Assembly (NCBI GenBank): GCA_965198095.1
Contig: OZ240239.1
Coordinates: 3,844,001 to 3,908,000 of the forward strand
Direction of reading: 5' to 3'
DNA from: CBDFJH01 sp965198095
Lineage (GTDB): Bacteria; Latescibacterota; UBA2968; GCA-2709665
DNA: 64,000 nucleotides
Shown: positions 26,301-34,506 of the stretch, piece after piece
Layout: the number at the start of each line of letters is the position of its first letter
How positions within the stretch are numbered: the first letter of the stretch is position 1
Notes under the pieces: model-generated
The model's database searches: none
What the model saw: only the letters and a program-made list of their open reading frames with translations
Told to the model about the DNA's origin: nothing
Translations under genes and position numbers: made by a program

Positions 26301-26388
26301 CCCCTGTCTGCGTCGGATCGCACGATTGGCCGGCCAGCGCCGTGCAGATGAGGCGCTCGAGACCGCGTTCGGAAGTGTCGGTCGTCAT
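23332..26388 (-). CDS. hsdR: type I restriction endonuclease subunit R
   Basis: This 1018-residue protein has the N-terminal nuclease domain with Asp167 and E181-L-K183 (LALDLCLFVNGLPVATFELK), the SF2 motor with Walker A HSAGSGKS (329-336) and DEAH (435-438, IIIDEAHSSQGG), and motif VI-like LSRLNRAHP. It is the translocase and cutting subunit. It has an in-frame palindrome insertion at residues ~86-94 (PACAAAAAG) that looks foreign. It lies downstream of hsdM and hsdS on the same strand but is separated from them by cargo genes. Confidence 0.93.
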   Translation of the reverse strand: MTTDTSERGLERLICTALAGQSCDPTQTGVVRERPSNYSAGWICGDSRDYDREHCVDLAKLSAFLHATQPRTAESLDLGRDGPTRPACAAAAAGRRRFLARLQGEITKRGTIDVLRKGVKHGPRQIDLLYGTPSPGNERAKTLYGLNRFSVTRQLQYSLDRTRLALDLCLFVNGLPVATFELKNSLTKQTVDDAVEQYKSDRHPGEKLFELGRCLVHFAVDDHEVRFCTHLKGKASWFLPFNRGWNDGAGNPPNPNGLKTDYLWRQVLTRDSLTNIIESYAQIVASRDERTGRRRREQIWPRYHQLDVVRRLLADASARGVGPRYLIQHSAGSGKSNSIAWLAHQLIGLERDGGALLDSVIVVTDRRVLDRQIRDTIRQFAQVGAVVGHAESSGHLRTLLQEGKRIVITTVQKFPFILDAIGDEHRGRKFAIIIDEAHSSQGGRTSASVSMALGEAGVEEEDETSEDKINRLMESKRLLANASYFAFTATPKNKTLEIFGAPSPDGGNTRHLPFHAYTMKQAIQEGFIIDVLEHYTPVNSYYRLVKTVEGDPEFDTRRSGKKLRRYVEDHEHAIHLKAEIMVDHFHEQVAGLRKIGGQARAMVVTSSIRRAVSYYYAIRNYLAERKSPYRVIAAFSGEHDYDGAKVTEASLNGFSSNLIADRIREDPYRFLICAEKFQTGYDEPLLHTMYVDKILSGVKAVQTLSRLNRAHPRKHDAFVLDFNNDADTIRDAFADYYRTTILAEETDPDRLHDLKAALDGCQVYGPAQVDDLVERYLSGAGRDQLDPILDACVSLYREQLDEDGQVDFKSSAKAFLRAYGFLAAVLPYAYAEWEKLSIFLTFLVPKLPAPVEDDLSKGILEAIDMDSYRVEKQAVRDIQLPDEDAEIDPVSTDGGGQKPEPEMDRLSNIIRDFNDRFGSIEWKDQDKIEEVIAEELPAKVAGDRAYRNAMANSDRQNARIEHDKALERAMTELLADHTELFKQFSDNASFRRWLSEMVFAATYSRSAATAGASESRVG
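26103..26134. repeat. GGCAGGCAGG palindrome inserted in-frame in hsdR
   Basis: A 32-base near-perfect hairpin with arms GCCTGCCTG and CAGGCAGGC. It codes for roughly PACAAAAAG between DGPTR and RRRFLARLQGE, where HsdR relatives normally run straight on. Same family as the palindromes at 12021, 26536 and 30023. Confidence 0.65.
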
Positions 26389-26899
26389 GAGGCGTTTTCA
26401 GTCAATTACCCGTCAATTTAACAAATACAGAAAAAATAGTGACTTACGGAATCTCAACGGCTTCTCGGCGTTTCTCGATCAATTACCCGTCAATGACGCC
26501 AGAGCGCCTTTCTGCATTCGCTTCTCGCTGTCCATCTGCCTGCCTGCCGCCGAAGGCAAGGCAGGCAGGCGTCCGATCTGGAGCGTCGTCCTCGTCCGTT
26601 ACGTCGTCAGTTTCAGCCTGCGGCTCCCGGCCTCGGCTTCATCGGGCAGGAGAGGGGATACGGGCACCTGCTTTCCACGAACACCTAAGAAGCCCTCTTA
26701 AATTTCCGGGTTTGGTCCCTCGAGCGAATCAAAGGACCTGGGAACGAGGGCGTCTCGCCCTCGAATCGCTTGACGCCACGGGAACTCGATAACCCCACAA
26801 AGCGGCCCGACGTGGTTTTTAGACAGCTTAATTCCGGATGGCGGTCTGCCTGGATACCAGCGAGCCGCCCCGGTGGCCCCGACATTATAGATGCGTCCC
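26389..26899. other. 510 bases between hsdR and the DUF gene, with repeats
   Basis: No gene was recognised. TCAATTACCCGTCAAT occurs at 26402-26417 and again at 26479-26494 (a third, changed copy is at 28908-28923). A GGCAGGCAGG palindrome lies at 26536-26570. The repeats upstream of hsdR could be regulator-binding sites or recombination scars. Confidence 0.5.
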
Positions 26900-27532
26900 T
26901 CAGTACTGGCTGTCTCGCGGAAACCAACTTGCCAAAATGCCTTTGAATTCCTGGAACGAACGATCCGTACATCGGTGTAAGGAAACCTTCTCCGCAATCC
27001 GCCGATATAGGGACGAACTGCGTCGTACATCCGCCTCGCGTAAAGCCGCCTGGAGTGCCTCTTTGGGCTTTTCGGGCTTGACTTGGCCCTGCTCCAGCCA
27101 GCCTTGCTCGACGAGCCAACTACGGAGTGGAGGCTGTCGGTTCTTCCATCCTGAGACCGCATCAACATGGAGAGAATCACTCCAAACCCACGCTTCAAGC
27201 TCCGGCGATAAAACGATTGCCCTGGCCCTTTCACCCCATGATGAACGGGCGAATTCGCTATTGAGAGTACCTTGCAATGCCTGGGGCTGCTGACTCTGTT
27301 CTCTTCCACTTCCTTCATAATCTAACATGAGCAGCCCATAGTGATAAAATTCCGAGAAGTTGGACAGGTAATCAACGCCGCGCTGTGCACAGCCAGAGTC
27401 ATGTTGTGGATGAGTAAAAATGTCTGCTTCAATCGGCCGAATACCCAGTGACTCCGACCTCGTAAACAGTCCTCTCAGTGCGTATTCGATATTGCTGTCA
27501 GCGGCGAGAACAACGAGGTCTTTCCAGTTCAT
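26900..27532 (-). CDS. small partner of the AAA ATPase, probable defence effector of unknown activity
   Basis: This 210-residue protein has conserved-looking acidic and polar motifs: DLVVLAADSNIEYALRGLF at the start, GLLMLDYEGSG (64-75 region), VLSPELEAWVW and KPEKPKEALQ. The pattern of separated acidic residues recalls TOPRIM-like or nuclease-like partners, but I cannot assign an activity. I have the impression that similar proteins occur in methylation-associated defence loci; this is memory, not verified. Its ATG overlaps the stop of the AAA ATPase gene by 4 bases (ATGA), so the two are translationally coupled and probably act together. Confidence 0.7.
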   Translation of the reverse strand: MNWKDLVVLAADSNIEYALRGLFTRSESLGIRPIEADIFTHPQHDSGCAQRGVDYLSNFSEFYHYGLLMLDYEGSGREQSQQPQALQGTLNSEFARSSWGERARAIVLSPELEAWVWSDSLHVDAVSGWKNRQPPLRSWLVEQGWLEQGQVKPEKPKEALQAALREADVRRSSSLYRRIAEKVSLHRCTDRSFQEFKGILASWFPRDSQY

Positions 27533-28788
27533 CCCAAAACTCCCGATGCGAGCAATGTGCCAAGATCAACCTCGCCCTGCCACTTTTGAAGTAAAGGATG
27601 TTCGGAGCCAAGAACAATGTCTGTTGAACCATTGTCATCTTTGGCAAAACAAAGCACATCACCCATGCTGGCTGTACTCAGTACTACCGGCGAATGGGTC
27701 GCCAACAACACTTGGGCTTGATACATAGAGGAGAGCGAATCGTACACGGTTGAAACGGCTCTCGGATGGACCCCATTCTCCGGCTCCTCTATCAGGAAGA
27801 TACCTTGAAGATCGGTCAGATATGTGGGCAAAGTGAGTGCCGTAAGCCGGAGTGTGCCATCGGAAACCAGCCACGAAGGCACTTTCAGTCCTCCCTCATA
27901 CTCGTAGATCATATAGCAATGCTTGTCTTCCGGGCGCTCGAAGGTCTTGATGTCCATCAGATCGGGCAGAGCGGTTTGCAGGTGCGCGATCCATGCGCGA
28001 TGTCGTTCCTGATCTTTGTGGCGCAGACGAGCGGCAACCCACGGTAGATTTGACCCGTCCGGCAAAAAACCCACAGCCCGCGTTGGAGGACTAGGATTCT
28101 TAATTGCGAGGCTGTTGAGCACAAACCTCTGAACTCCGGTGGTCAGGTATTTTTGAAACCATATCGCTACGGGAAAAGCGTTTTCGTCTACCAGAAGGTG
28201 GCCCAGCGCCGATCTTTGCGGCCCCAGTTTGATCGAGGGTGTCCAGCCCTTGCCCGGACGATCATAGGTCTCGCTGTAGAAATTGTCATTCCCACCTGGT
28301 ACTTTGTTGATCACAATCTTGTTGTTTCGCTGACGGATGTTTGTCAACAATGAAGCTGGCGCGCCGGGCGGCATGGGGAATAATGACCGTTGTAGCGGCC
28401 CAAAAACTTTCGCCTTCTTCAATAAGAGGGTCTCGGCCTTGAACTCGAACTGGCGCTGTGTTTCGTCAAAGCCGATAGCCACCTCGTACCTTACCGTGTC
28501 CAAATCCGGTTTTGCCGTCAATTCGCGTAGCGCCTCGGGAATCCGTATTTCGACCGCCAGTTCCAGCCTGTCGCCCTGCCGCCGAAAGAAAAGCTCTTCA
28601 GGATTCGGGGTACGCGCCGACAGGGCCACATCCAACCCTTCGGATACCAGATCGCGCAGAAAACCGATCACGTCCAAAAAGGTCGTTTTGCCCGACGCAT
28701 TCGGACCGACGAGGACATGAAACGGGTTCATAGGTCTCTGCACATACCGTAAACAGCGGTAGTTCAAGGCTTCGATCAGCGTGATCAT
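27529..28788 (-). CDS. AAA-family ATPase (RecF/OLD-like, AAA_21 type)
   Basis: This 419-residue protein opens with MITLIEALNYRCLRYVQRPM and Walker A GPNASGKTT (28-36). Near the end come the ABC-type Walker B IFLIEEPENGVHP and the LLATHSPVVLS switch. This is the compact single-chain SMC/RecF-like ATPase found in OLD, Gabija, PARIS and similar anti-phage pairs. It is preceded by GGAGCC and its start overlaps the stop of a 23-codon hsdR-like leader. It is coupled to the gene at 26900-27532. Confidence 0.82.
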   Translation of the reverse strand: MITLIEALNYRCLRYVQRPMNPFHVLVGPNASGKTTFLDVIGFLRDLVSEGLDVALSARTPNPEELFFRRQGDRLELAVEIRIPEALRELTAKPDLDTVRYEVAIGFDETQRQFEFKAETLLLKKAKVFGPLQRSLFPMPPGAPASLLTNIRQRNNKIVINKVPGGNDNFYSETYDRPGKGWTPSIKLGPQRSALGHLLVDENAFPVAIWFQKYLTTGVQRFVLNSLAIKNPSPPTRAVGFLPDGSNLPWVAARLRHKDQERHRAWIAHLQTALPDLMDIKTFERPEDKHCYMIYEYEGGLKVPSWLVSDGTLRLTALTLPTYLTDLQGIFLIEEPENGVHPRAVSTVYDSLSSMYQAQVLLATHSPVVLSTASMGDVLCFAKDDNGSTDIVLGSEHPLLQKWQGEVDLGTLLASGVLG

Positions 28789-28856
28789 CGACTGGCTCCA
28801 TTATCGTCCGGCAGATGAGATTGCTCAAGACCTCTTTCGCTGGTGTCGGTAGTCAT
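28785..28856 (-). pseudogene. remnant of a second hsdR 5' end
   Basis: The frame reads MTTDTSERGLE, identical to the first 11 residues of HsdR at 26388, then diverges (QSHLPDDNGASR) and stops. The DNA upstream (TTCAGTCAAGTACCCGTCAA) also resembles the sequence before hsdR. The stop TGA overlaps the AAA ATPase ATG, so this may now act as a translated leader. It shows that the ATPase pair was joined to, or inserted at, an hsdR start. Confidence 0.65.
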
Positions 28857-29239
28857 TTGGCTAATCCCGCCCATTACAACGGATCCCTATCTGTAGCGCG
28901 GGTTCAGTCAAGTACCCGTCAAGTAGTGCGGTCATGGCCTCTCCAGCGGCGAGGATGCCTCCCACCAGGGTGCATATTTCCTGTATTTGGGCGGCGCATC
29001 AGGATCAGAGGCGGCGATAGCACCCGCCATCTGGGCGTCACGGATGAGACGCGAGGTCATCGCACAGTTCTCTTCAGCGATACCGAACCGCTACCGTAGC
29101 GATGTGTTCGTCAAGGAGTCTCGCATCACATATGCTCTACCGCCGGCGTCGCTGAGTGTGTCAAGGATCGGCGGGCTGCAAAAGCGGACAGGATGACAAA
29201 GCCGCCAGAACATTCCGCTCTGCTTTAATTCATTACCGC
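28857..29239. other. 380 bases without a recognisable gene
   Basis: Contains the third TCAAGTACCCGTCAAG repeat (28908-28923), probably the ancestral upstream region of an hsdR copy. No coding similarity was seen on either strand. Confidence 0.5.
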
Positions 29240-29427
29240 TCATTCCCCGCCGTAGCTCACTCGACCCGTCTCAGGTGGAAAGTACTGTAAGAAGAGATCG
29301 GCGAGGTCGTCACCGTCGATCAGACGCACCAGCCGATTTGGCTCATTCTGGTTATGCCTGAGTAGTGCTGCCTTGGCTTCATCGGTGCAGCGCCCCGTTG
29401 TAAGTAAAGCTCTGGAGTTCCCCTTGA
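29240..29427 (-). pseudogene. C-terminal remnant of a probable Mrr-like restriction endonuclease
   Basis: The minus-strand frame ending at 29240 reads RALLTTGRCTDEAKAALLRH, NQNEPNRLVRLIDGDDLADL, FLQYFPPETG. The T-TG-.-T-.-A ... LIDG..L..L pattern is that of the end of Mrr-type nuclease domains. The rest of the gene is missing. The assignment is tentative. Confidence 0.4.
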
Positions 29428-29531
29428 GATCTTCTCCTCATCAAACGCAGGTCGAGGTCGTCCTGATAGGACCAGCCTATCCTCGCTCGGCCGGCTCGCG
29501 GTTCATTGAAAACGCTGGGAATTGGCTGCCC

Positions 29532-29651
29532 TTAGACAATGCTTTCACCACATAAGCTCGCGGCAGCCGCGCTCCATGGCCGTTTCGACAATCGTGGCCG
29601 AATAGCTGGCGGCAACTGTCTGGACGTCCCGTTATCGAACAGGATGCGCAT
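29532..29651 (-). pseudogene. DUF5615-type toxin, frameshifted
   Basis: The frame starts inside the end of the DUF433 gene and reads MRILFDNGTSRQLPP, the PIN-like DUF5615 start. After ~12 residues the family continues only in another frame (ATIVETAMERGCREL), so the gene is broken. DUF433 antitoxin followed by DUF5615 toxin is a known pair. Confidence 0.6.
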
Positions 29652-29874
29652 GGGCGACCTTGGCCCGGAGGTCCTGTGTCACGTGCTCCAGCACCGCCTT
29701 CACCTGCGATTCCTTCGCCCCGTCGAACCATTCGATGAAGTCGTAAATCGTCGCGCCCTCCGCAAGGTTCTCGAAGAGGGCGTACACCGGCAAACGAGTG
29801 CCCGTGAACACCCAGTTGCCGCTCACCTTGCCAGGCACGCTTTCGACCGCCGGGCTCTTGCTCCAGTCCGTCAT
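29632..29874 (-). CDS. DUF433 domain protein, VapB-like antitoxin
   Basis: This 80-residue protein has the DUF433 signature VSGNWVFTGTRLPVYALFEN, LAEGATIYDFIEWF, a winged-helix-like DNA-binding fold used by antitoxins of PIN-like (DUF5615) toxins. It overlaps the broken toxin gene that follows. It lies 50 bases after the unknown gene of the R-M cargo. Confidence 0.8.
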   Translation of the reverse strand: MTDWSKSPAVESVPGKVSGNWVFTGTRLPVYALFENLAEGATIYDFIEWFDGAKESQVKAVLEHVTQDLRAKVAHAHPVR

Positions 29875-29924
29875 GCGGTCACCTCGCTTTCAATTGCCAA
29901 TTTTTCTTCCGTTGGCTGGCTGCC

Positions 29925-30764
29925 TCATAGGGCCCGTCGTTCATATTGTCCGGCATGAGGCCATCCTCGTCTATTGGGTCCTCCCTGCCGACCTCGTCGG
30001 GCAATTGGGCAGCCACCTGGCGCTTGCCTGTTTGGCAGACAGGCATGTCCAGATTGCCCGTTACCACTCCGAAACGATATTTGGATACCCTCGTTTATTT
30101 TTACAGAGTTGCAACGAATTGCGATGTCGCTGAGGTCACCCGTTTCAAGTATGAGAGGGTCGCGGATGTCCGAACCAGTGAATACCGCAAACCGATATTC
30201 CCGCTGATTCTTGTAGTGCTCACGCTTGTGAAATATCGTGTCGACCCCAGTTACGTCGATAGGCGGTTTACCACCATATCTGACTAACCTGCCGACCAGC
30301 CCATAATCCTCGGTTTTCCGAACAGCGTCTTTGACCCGTTTCACGAATTGCAGAACGTTGGTAATCAAGACGGCATACTGACCGAACTCCAAACACTCCT
30401 TGGGAATCTCAATCTGTTCCTTTTTGAACTGGTCAATCCGGTCATCAGCTATGTTGGTGTAGGTGCCACTATGCGCAGCATACATGCAGAGCAGGTTGAC
30501 ATGCTCTGTCCAGTTCATCCGAACCTCAATGGGCTCTGCAAGCTCACATTCAGGGATTATGATCCGTTCAGACTGCGATCCGTCGATTGACACAGACAGA
30601 TCAAGGTCGCCTCGCAGCAGCCCTACACCTTCATAGGCGTCCGCGCGGTTGGAATCACCTTCCAATTTCCTGAAGTAGGCTAACTTGTTGGCGTATAGGC
30701 GCCCGCGCATAAACTGTTCTGCGTATGGTTCTTCGTTAAAGAATTTCGCTAAGAAAAAGATCAT
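29925..30764 (-). CDS. unknown protein in the type I R-M cargo
   Basis: This 279-residue frame starts MIFFLAKFFNEEPYAEQFMR with GGAGGG upstream, 3 bases after hsdS. Motifs such as GRLYANKLAYFRKLEGD, NRADAYEGV and YKNQREYRFAVF look conserved, and I have a general impression of similar proteins near R-M loci, but I cannot name a family. No membrane segment is seen. The last ~40 residues (from SGHACLPNRQAPGG) read through a GGCAGACAGG palindrome at 30023-30045 and are probably not native, so the true end may lie near 30065. Confidence 0.55.
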   Translation of the reverse strand: MIFFLAKFFNEEPYAEQFMRGRLYANKLAYFRKLEGDSNRADAYEGVGLLRGDLDLSVSIDGSQSERIIIPECELAEPIEVRMNWTEHVNLLCMYAAHSGTYTNIADDRIDQFKKEQIEIPKECLEFGQYAVLITNVLQFVKRVKDAVRKTEDYGLVGRLVRYGGKPPIDVTGVDTIFHKREHYKNQREYRFAVFTGSDIRDPLILETGDLSDIAIRCNSVKINEGIQISFRSGNGQSGHACLPNRQAPGGCPIARRGRQGGPNRRGWPHAGQYERRAL

Positions 30765-30767
30765 TTG

Positions 30768-32228
30768 TCAGGCCCTCCGAGTGTCGGAGTCGGACGGCTC
30801 TTGGTAGGTAGCTCCTACCAGTAGGTGTTTCCCTATGGGGTTCCACTCATCCACTTCAGGCAGCTGCGCCGCCGCCCCGCGCACGTCCCGTTGACCAGTG
30901 ACCACGTCGGCGATCAATCGCGTGCGGTACTCCTGGAGCAATTCGATTTGGCGGCGGGCGCGGTCAATGGCGGCGTCTATGCCGGTGGTGACCTTTTCCA
31001 AATATTCAACGATGACGACTTGCTCTCGTCTTGGAGGAACGGCAATCGGACGCGCCGCTGTTGCTTGTAGATTCGTTCGTTGTCTTGTTGCTCCGGTAGA
31101 CAATAGAGACGATGCATCAACCGCTGTTGCCGTCAACTGCAGTGCTGTAAACTCCGGGTTTATACGCTGACGGACAAGGCGAAACCGAAAGCAATCTGCT
31201 TTGACCATCGCAGGAACTATAAAAGACGGGGCAACGCAGGCTCTACCAGCGGGATGATGTTTATCACCAAGCCCAGCGACGAGCAGATCTTCTGGCTCGA
31301 CTGTGTGGTCGCCGAGAGTCCCGTAGTGTGAGCGGGCGATGAAAGCTGCATCCGAATTGTTGAACTCAGCATGCCCAATGTTCTGAAGCCGGACTACTCG
31401 GATACCCTGATCGGTGTAGTGCGAAGACTTTAGCCCTGAGCCAAATGGTCCATCACAACGAGAAATGGCTAATCGTCGCAAGGGAATCACCTCCCAATGC
31501 GCCGGGATGTCGCCGAGCCATTCGACGCCGGAGGGCTTGATGGGGACGTTGGGGTCCAGGCCGCGGGTCACGGCCCGGTTGATGACGGCCTGCTTCTCCT
31601 CCTCCAGCAACGCGATGAGCTTCTGCTTGGCGCTGATGTAGCGGCGGATGCGTACGTCGGCGTGGTCGAGATAGCGGACGATGGCGGTTTGCTCTGAAGG
31701 AAGTGGAAGTGGAAGGCGGAAAGCCGCGAGCTTTTCCCTAGTGAAGTGCGCAATGGTCGCCTTGTCGTTAAGAGCATCAAACCAACCATAAGACGCAGCT
31801 ACGTACATCACATACTGGAGGAACTCGTTAGAGTTTTGACCCTTAGGTCTAATACGGTGCAAAGCGTTCTGGATAATGTAGCCATCCACATCCGCCCAAA
31901 CAATGCCAGAGCGGCCACCTTCTCCTCCCTCGCATACGAGCAGGTCGCCTCTTTGAATACTAAACTGCGCGATCTCTCGTGGGTTCGCCCACATGGTGAG
32001 AGGATCTGCCGTTTCGACTGAGAGCCATTGGACATGAACAGCCTTCAGGTACGGTGTCTCCCTGTCGTCCGGCGCCTGTCGGGCCGTCTGTAGCATCTTG
32101 CCCAACTGGATTTGATAACTCTGCTTGACGGCGCTAATTTTCCAATGTTCCGGTACGTTTCCGAGCCACTCCAGGCTGGAGGACTTGTAGGCGAGGTAGG
32201 GGTGGAAACCGGTCGACGAGTCTGTCAT
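30768..32228 (-). CDS. hsdS: type I restriction-modification specificity subunit S
   Basis: This 486-residue protein has two target-recognition domains, each opened by the HsdS signature: SSLEWLGNVPEHWKISAVKQ (residues ~12-31) and SGVEWLGDIPAHWEVIPLRR (~233-252). Coiled-coil spacers follow each (DHADVRIRRYISAKQKLIAL; EKVTTGIDAAIDRARRQIEL). It determines the bipartite DNA recognition sequence, which cannot be predicted here. It is separated from hsdM by the NACHT gene and other cargo. Confidence 0.9.
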   Translation of the reverse strand: MTDSSTGFHPYLAYKSSSLEWLGNVPEHWKISAVKQSYQIQLGKMLQTARQAPDDRETPYLKAVHVQWLSVETADPLTMWANPREIAQFSIQRGDLLVCEGGEGGRSGIVWADVDGYIIQNALHRIRPKGQNSNEFLQYVMYVAASYGWFDALNDKATIAHFTREKLAAFRLPLPLPSEQTAIVRYLDHADVRIRRYISAKQKLIALLEEEKQAVINRAVTRGLDPNVPIKPSGVEWLGDIPAHWEVIPLRRLAISRCDGPFGSGLKSSHYTDQGIRVVRLQNIGHAEFNNSDAAFIARSHYGTLGDHTVEPEDLLVAGLGDKHHPAGRACVAPSFIVPAMVKADCFRFRLVRQRINPEFTALQLTATAVDASSLLSTGATRQRTNLQATAARPIAVPPRREQVVIVEYLEKVTTGIDAAIDRARRQIELLQEYRTRLIADVVTGQRDVRGAAAQLPEVDEWNPIGKHLLVGATYQEPSDSDTRRA

Positions 32229-32390
32229 CTTGAGGTACTGCTCATTCGGGCTTCTCTGCCAACTTCAAGTCGGTGGCTGTGGCGAGCATCTGGTCGAAGG
32301 TCACGATCTCATTCACGCCGCGGCACCGGAAGCTTGCGAGTTAGCAAAGGTCCCTGGCTTCCAGCGCGGAATGCCGGGCGAGGAGATAAT

Positions 32391-34445
32391 TCAATCGGAG
32401 ACGCTCAGCGCTTTCCGAACGAAATCTATTGCCTTGGGACCGAACTCGTATGCCATACAACCCCCATATGTGGTTTCGGTCAACTCACCGAGAGCGCCAG
32501 TATCGAGGTAATACCTCACCTGGTCACGAGTAACGATTCCAGCCTCCAACATTGCGTCCAAGACTGCTTGCCCAGTTCCCTTGATCATCCTCTGGCTCTC
32601 TATCTTGCGTCTGGACCTCGCCAGTTCTCTATGTCCATGAGCTCGAAACGCCACGACGAATTTTCGGAACCGGCGCAAGGCTTCGTATACTTGTGGATCG
32701 CCACTCTGGACGTTTGGTGGCTCAGTGGCAAAGCTATTCCACGGATAGTTTTCAACGCCCGGCCACGAAGCGAATAGCTTAGCCTGGTTTCGCGTCACAG
32801 GAACGCCGGTCATTGGTGTCCCGCTGAAACCATCTGCCTGGAGGAAGACGGCAGCAGCTTCCGATTCGGGAAGAGTGTCTACTATCACCTTCTCGGCTAG
32901 AATTGCGAGGTCTTTGCACTGGATGTCGACAGGGGCAACCAATAAGACTTCAGCACTCTGTCCGATCTCGACTCTTGCGCGTGGCATACTGATAATTGCG
33001 TCTTTAACATGAGTACCGAGACAGATTGGGCCGATGGATTCTGTCTGAAACTGAAATAAAATCGGGTTATCTTTCCCGCGTCGAGAAAGTTCGATTTCAA
33101 CGTCTGCGAGCAAGGCTTCTTCCTCGTCATCTTCAGGTTCCTCAACAAACAGGCTCGCAGTTTCTCCTTGCGCTAGGCCGGCCCTAATCGAGGAATATAT
33201 GACGCCTATGTGTTCTTCTGGCAAGGTAATGGTTTCTGACTCGAACCCTTCGTCCATGTAGAACACATACAAAAAGGGATTTGCTGCTTCTCCCTTGGCG
33301 AGTTCCTTTCGCACCGCTTCTGAAGCGGCTGTCTCACTCTTTAGTGCCTGAGTACTTATCACCGCTTGGAAAACAGCGGATGACGTACCGGTGTCTCCGC
33401 CAAGAAATGGGTGCTCTCCTACCCATGTCTCAAGAGCATTTGAGTACATCTCAGCATCTCCTGGACGCATATCGGGCAACTCTGGCGGCGGGGTTTGGTA
33501 GCGGCGAGCCACTAGGCGATCGAGTTGCTCCTTTGGTGAGTAGAGCTTTCTAGCGAGATCAGGATCGCTAAACGCTATGTCTTCAAGTTTGCTCTTCTCC
33601 CTTTCCAATATGGCTGATACAACCGAGCGCAGAGTGACCGACAACTGCATTCCTTGTTTCATTTCGGAGACAAGGCCGTGGGGGTTGTTCTCTCTCGCTA
33701 CGCGTTCTGCCACAGCTTGAAGGACAGGCGCATACCCCGCAAACCTGTCTCCATCGCTTGCAGTTTGGCTACGCAATGCATCCAGCAGCAACTTTAAGGC
33801 TTGTCTGTCCACCACCGGGTGGTCGCGATTCGGGTGTGCCGCCGTCAGTTGCGCTTCAGCAAAGTTGACGGATTCCTCGGGGCCATAATAGCCAATCTCC
33901 AACACTGCGACATCGACACATTGTTCTGTAAGGACAAGCCAGGCATCCTGAATAGCGCCTGTACGCCCAAATAGCACCGTCGGAATAGTGCGATCTGCTG
34001 ACAATTGTGCAACATCTGAAAGAAAGGCCTCAAAGCCTTCTCTAGTAGTCTTCAGAGTGGCTTCATCAAGCCCGTCTATCAATACGGTTATACCCCCATC
34101 CTCCCAAGACGAGTAGATTTTAGATCTGGCTAGGCCTCCGCTCAAAGTGTTACCTCCCACTGGATCGGCCTTCGCCAGGTCTACATAAACTGAGCCTGTG
34201 GTAAACGCTATCTGTCGAGCGAGCGTAGACTTTCCCACGGCGCCAGGAGCAGAGACAAGCAGTATCGGACTGCGCATCGGGTCAGCGTCATCGCCGAACT
34301 CTTCTGTACTGCGGCTCAGCGGTGCTTCCTTGAAAGTACTCAGGCCACTGTCTTCAAAAGACCATCCCCGCACTAGTGACGAGGATGTAACTTGAGAGGT
34401 TCCCAAGCGAGGAACCCAGAATCCTTCGATAGTGTAGCGTCCCAT
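32391..34445 (-). CDS. NACHT/STAND-type P-loop NTPase in the R-M locus
   Basis: The start MGRYTIEGFW at 34445 is set by a strong GGAGGAC site; the frame is open 18 codons farther. The 684-residue protein has Walker A SAPGAVGKST (65-74) and Walker B VLIDGLDEA (121-129) with the NACHT-style DGLDE, then VLFGRTGAIQDAWL, a sensor-like Arg. The C-terminal half has no domain I recognise. STAND NTPases of this size act as phage or toxin sensors in bacterial immunity. It lies between hsdM and hsdS remains and hsdS, on the same strand. Confidence 0.72.
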   Translation of the reverse strand: MGRYTIEGFWVPRLGTSQVTSSSLVRGWSFEDSGLSTFKEAPLSRSTEEFGDDADPMRSPILLVSAPGAVGKSTLARQIAFTTGSVYVDLAKADPVGGNTLSGGLARSKIYSSWEDGGITVLIDGLDEATLKTTREGFEAFLSDVAQLSADRTIPTVLFGRTGAIQDAWLVLTEQCVDVAVLEIGYYGPEESVNFAEAQLTAAHPNRDHPVVDRQALKLLLDALRSQTASDGDRFAGYAPVLQAVAERVARENNPHGLVSEMKQGMQLSVTLRSVVSAILEREKSKLEDIAFSDPDLARKLYSPKEQLDRLVARRYQTPPPELPDMRPGDAEMYSNALETWVGEHPFLGGDTGTSSAVFQAVISTQALKSETAASEAVRKELAKGEAANPFLYVFYMDEGFESETITLPEEHIGVIYSSIRAGLAQGETASLFVEEPEDDEEEALLADVEIELSRRGKDNPILFQFQTESIGPICLGTHVKDAIISMPRARVEIGQSAEVLLVAPVDIQCKDLAILAEKVIVDTLPESEAAAVFLQADGFSGTPMTGVPVTRNQAKLFASWPGVENYPWNSFATEPPNVQSGDPQVYEALRRFRKFVVAFRAHGHRELARSRRKIESQRMIKGTGQAVLDAMLEAGIVTRDQVRYYLDTGALGELTETTYGGCMAYEFGPKAIDFVRKALSVSD

Positions 34446-34506
34446 GCTGTCCTCCATGGTGTCTAGACTTGATCTCAGTCTGCCTGTTCTTCGTCCCAAT
34501 TTGCCT

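Noticed and set aside
23458..26421. A 987-codon plus-strand open frame opposite hsdR
   Set aside because: It is the antisense of a complete, recognisable HsdR; composition (Val/Gly/Arg-rich) is what GC-rich genes give on the opposite strand.
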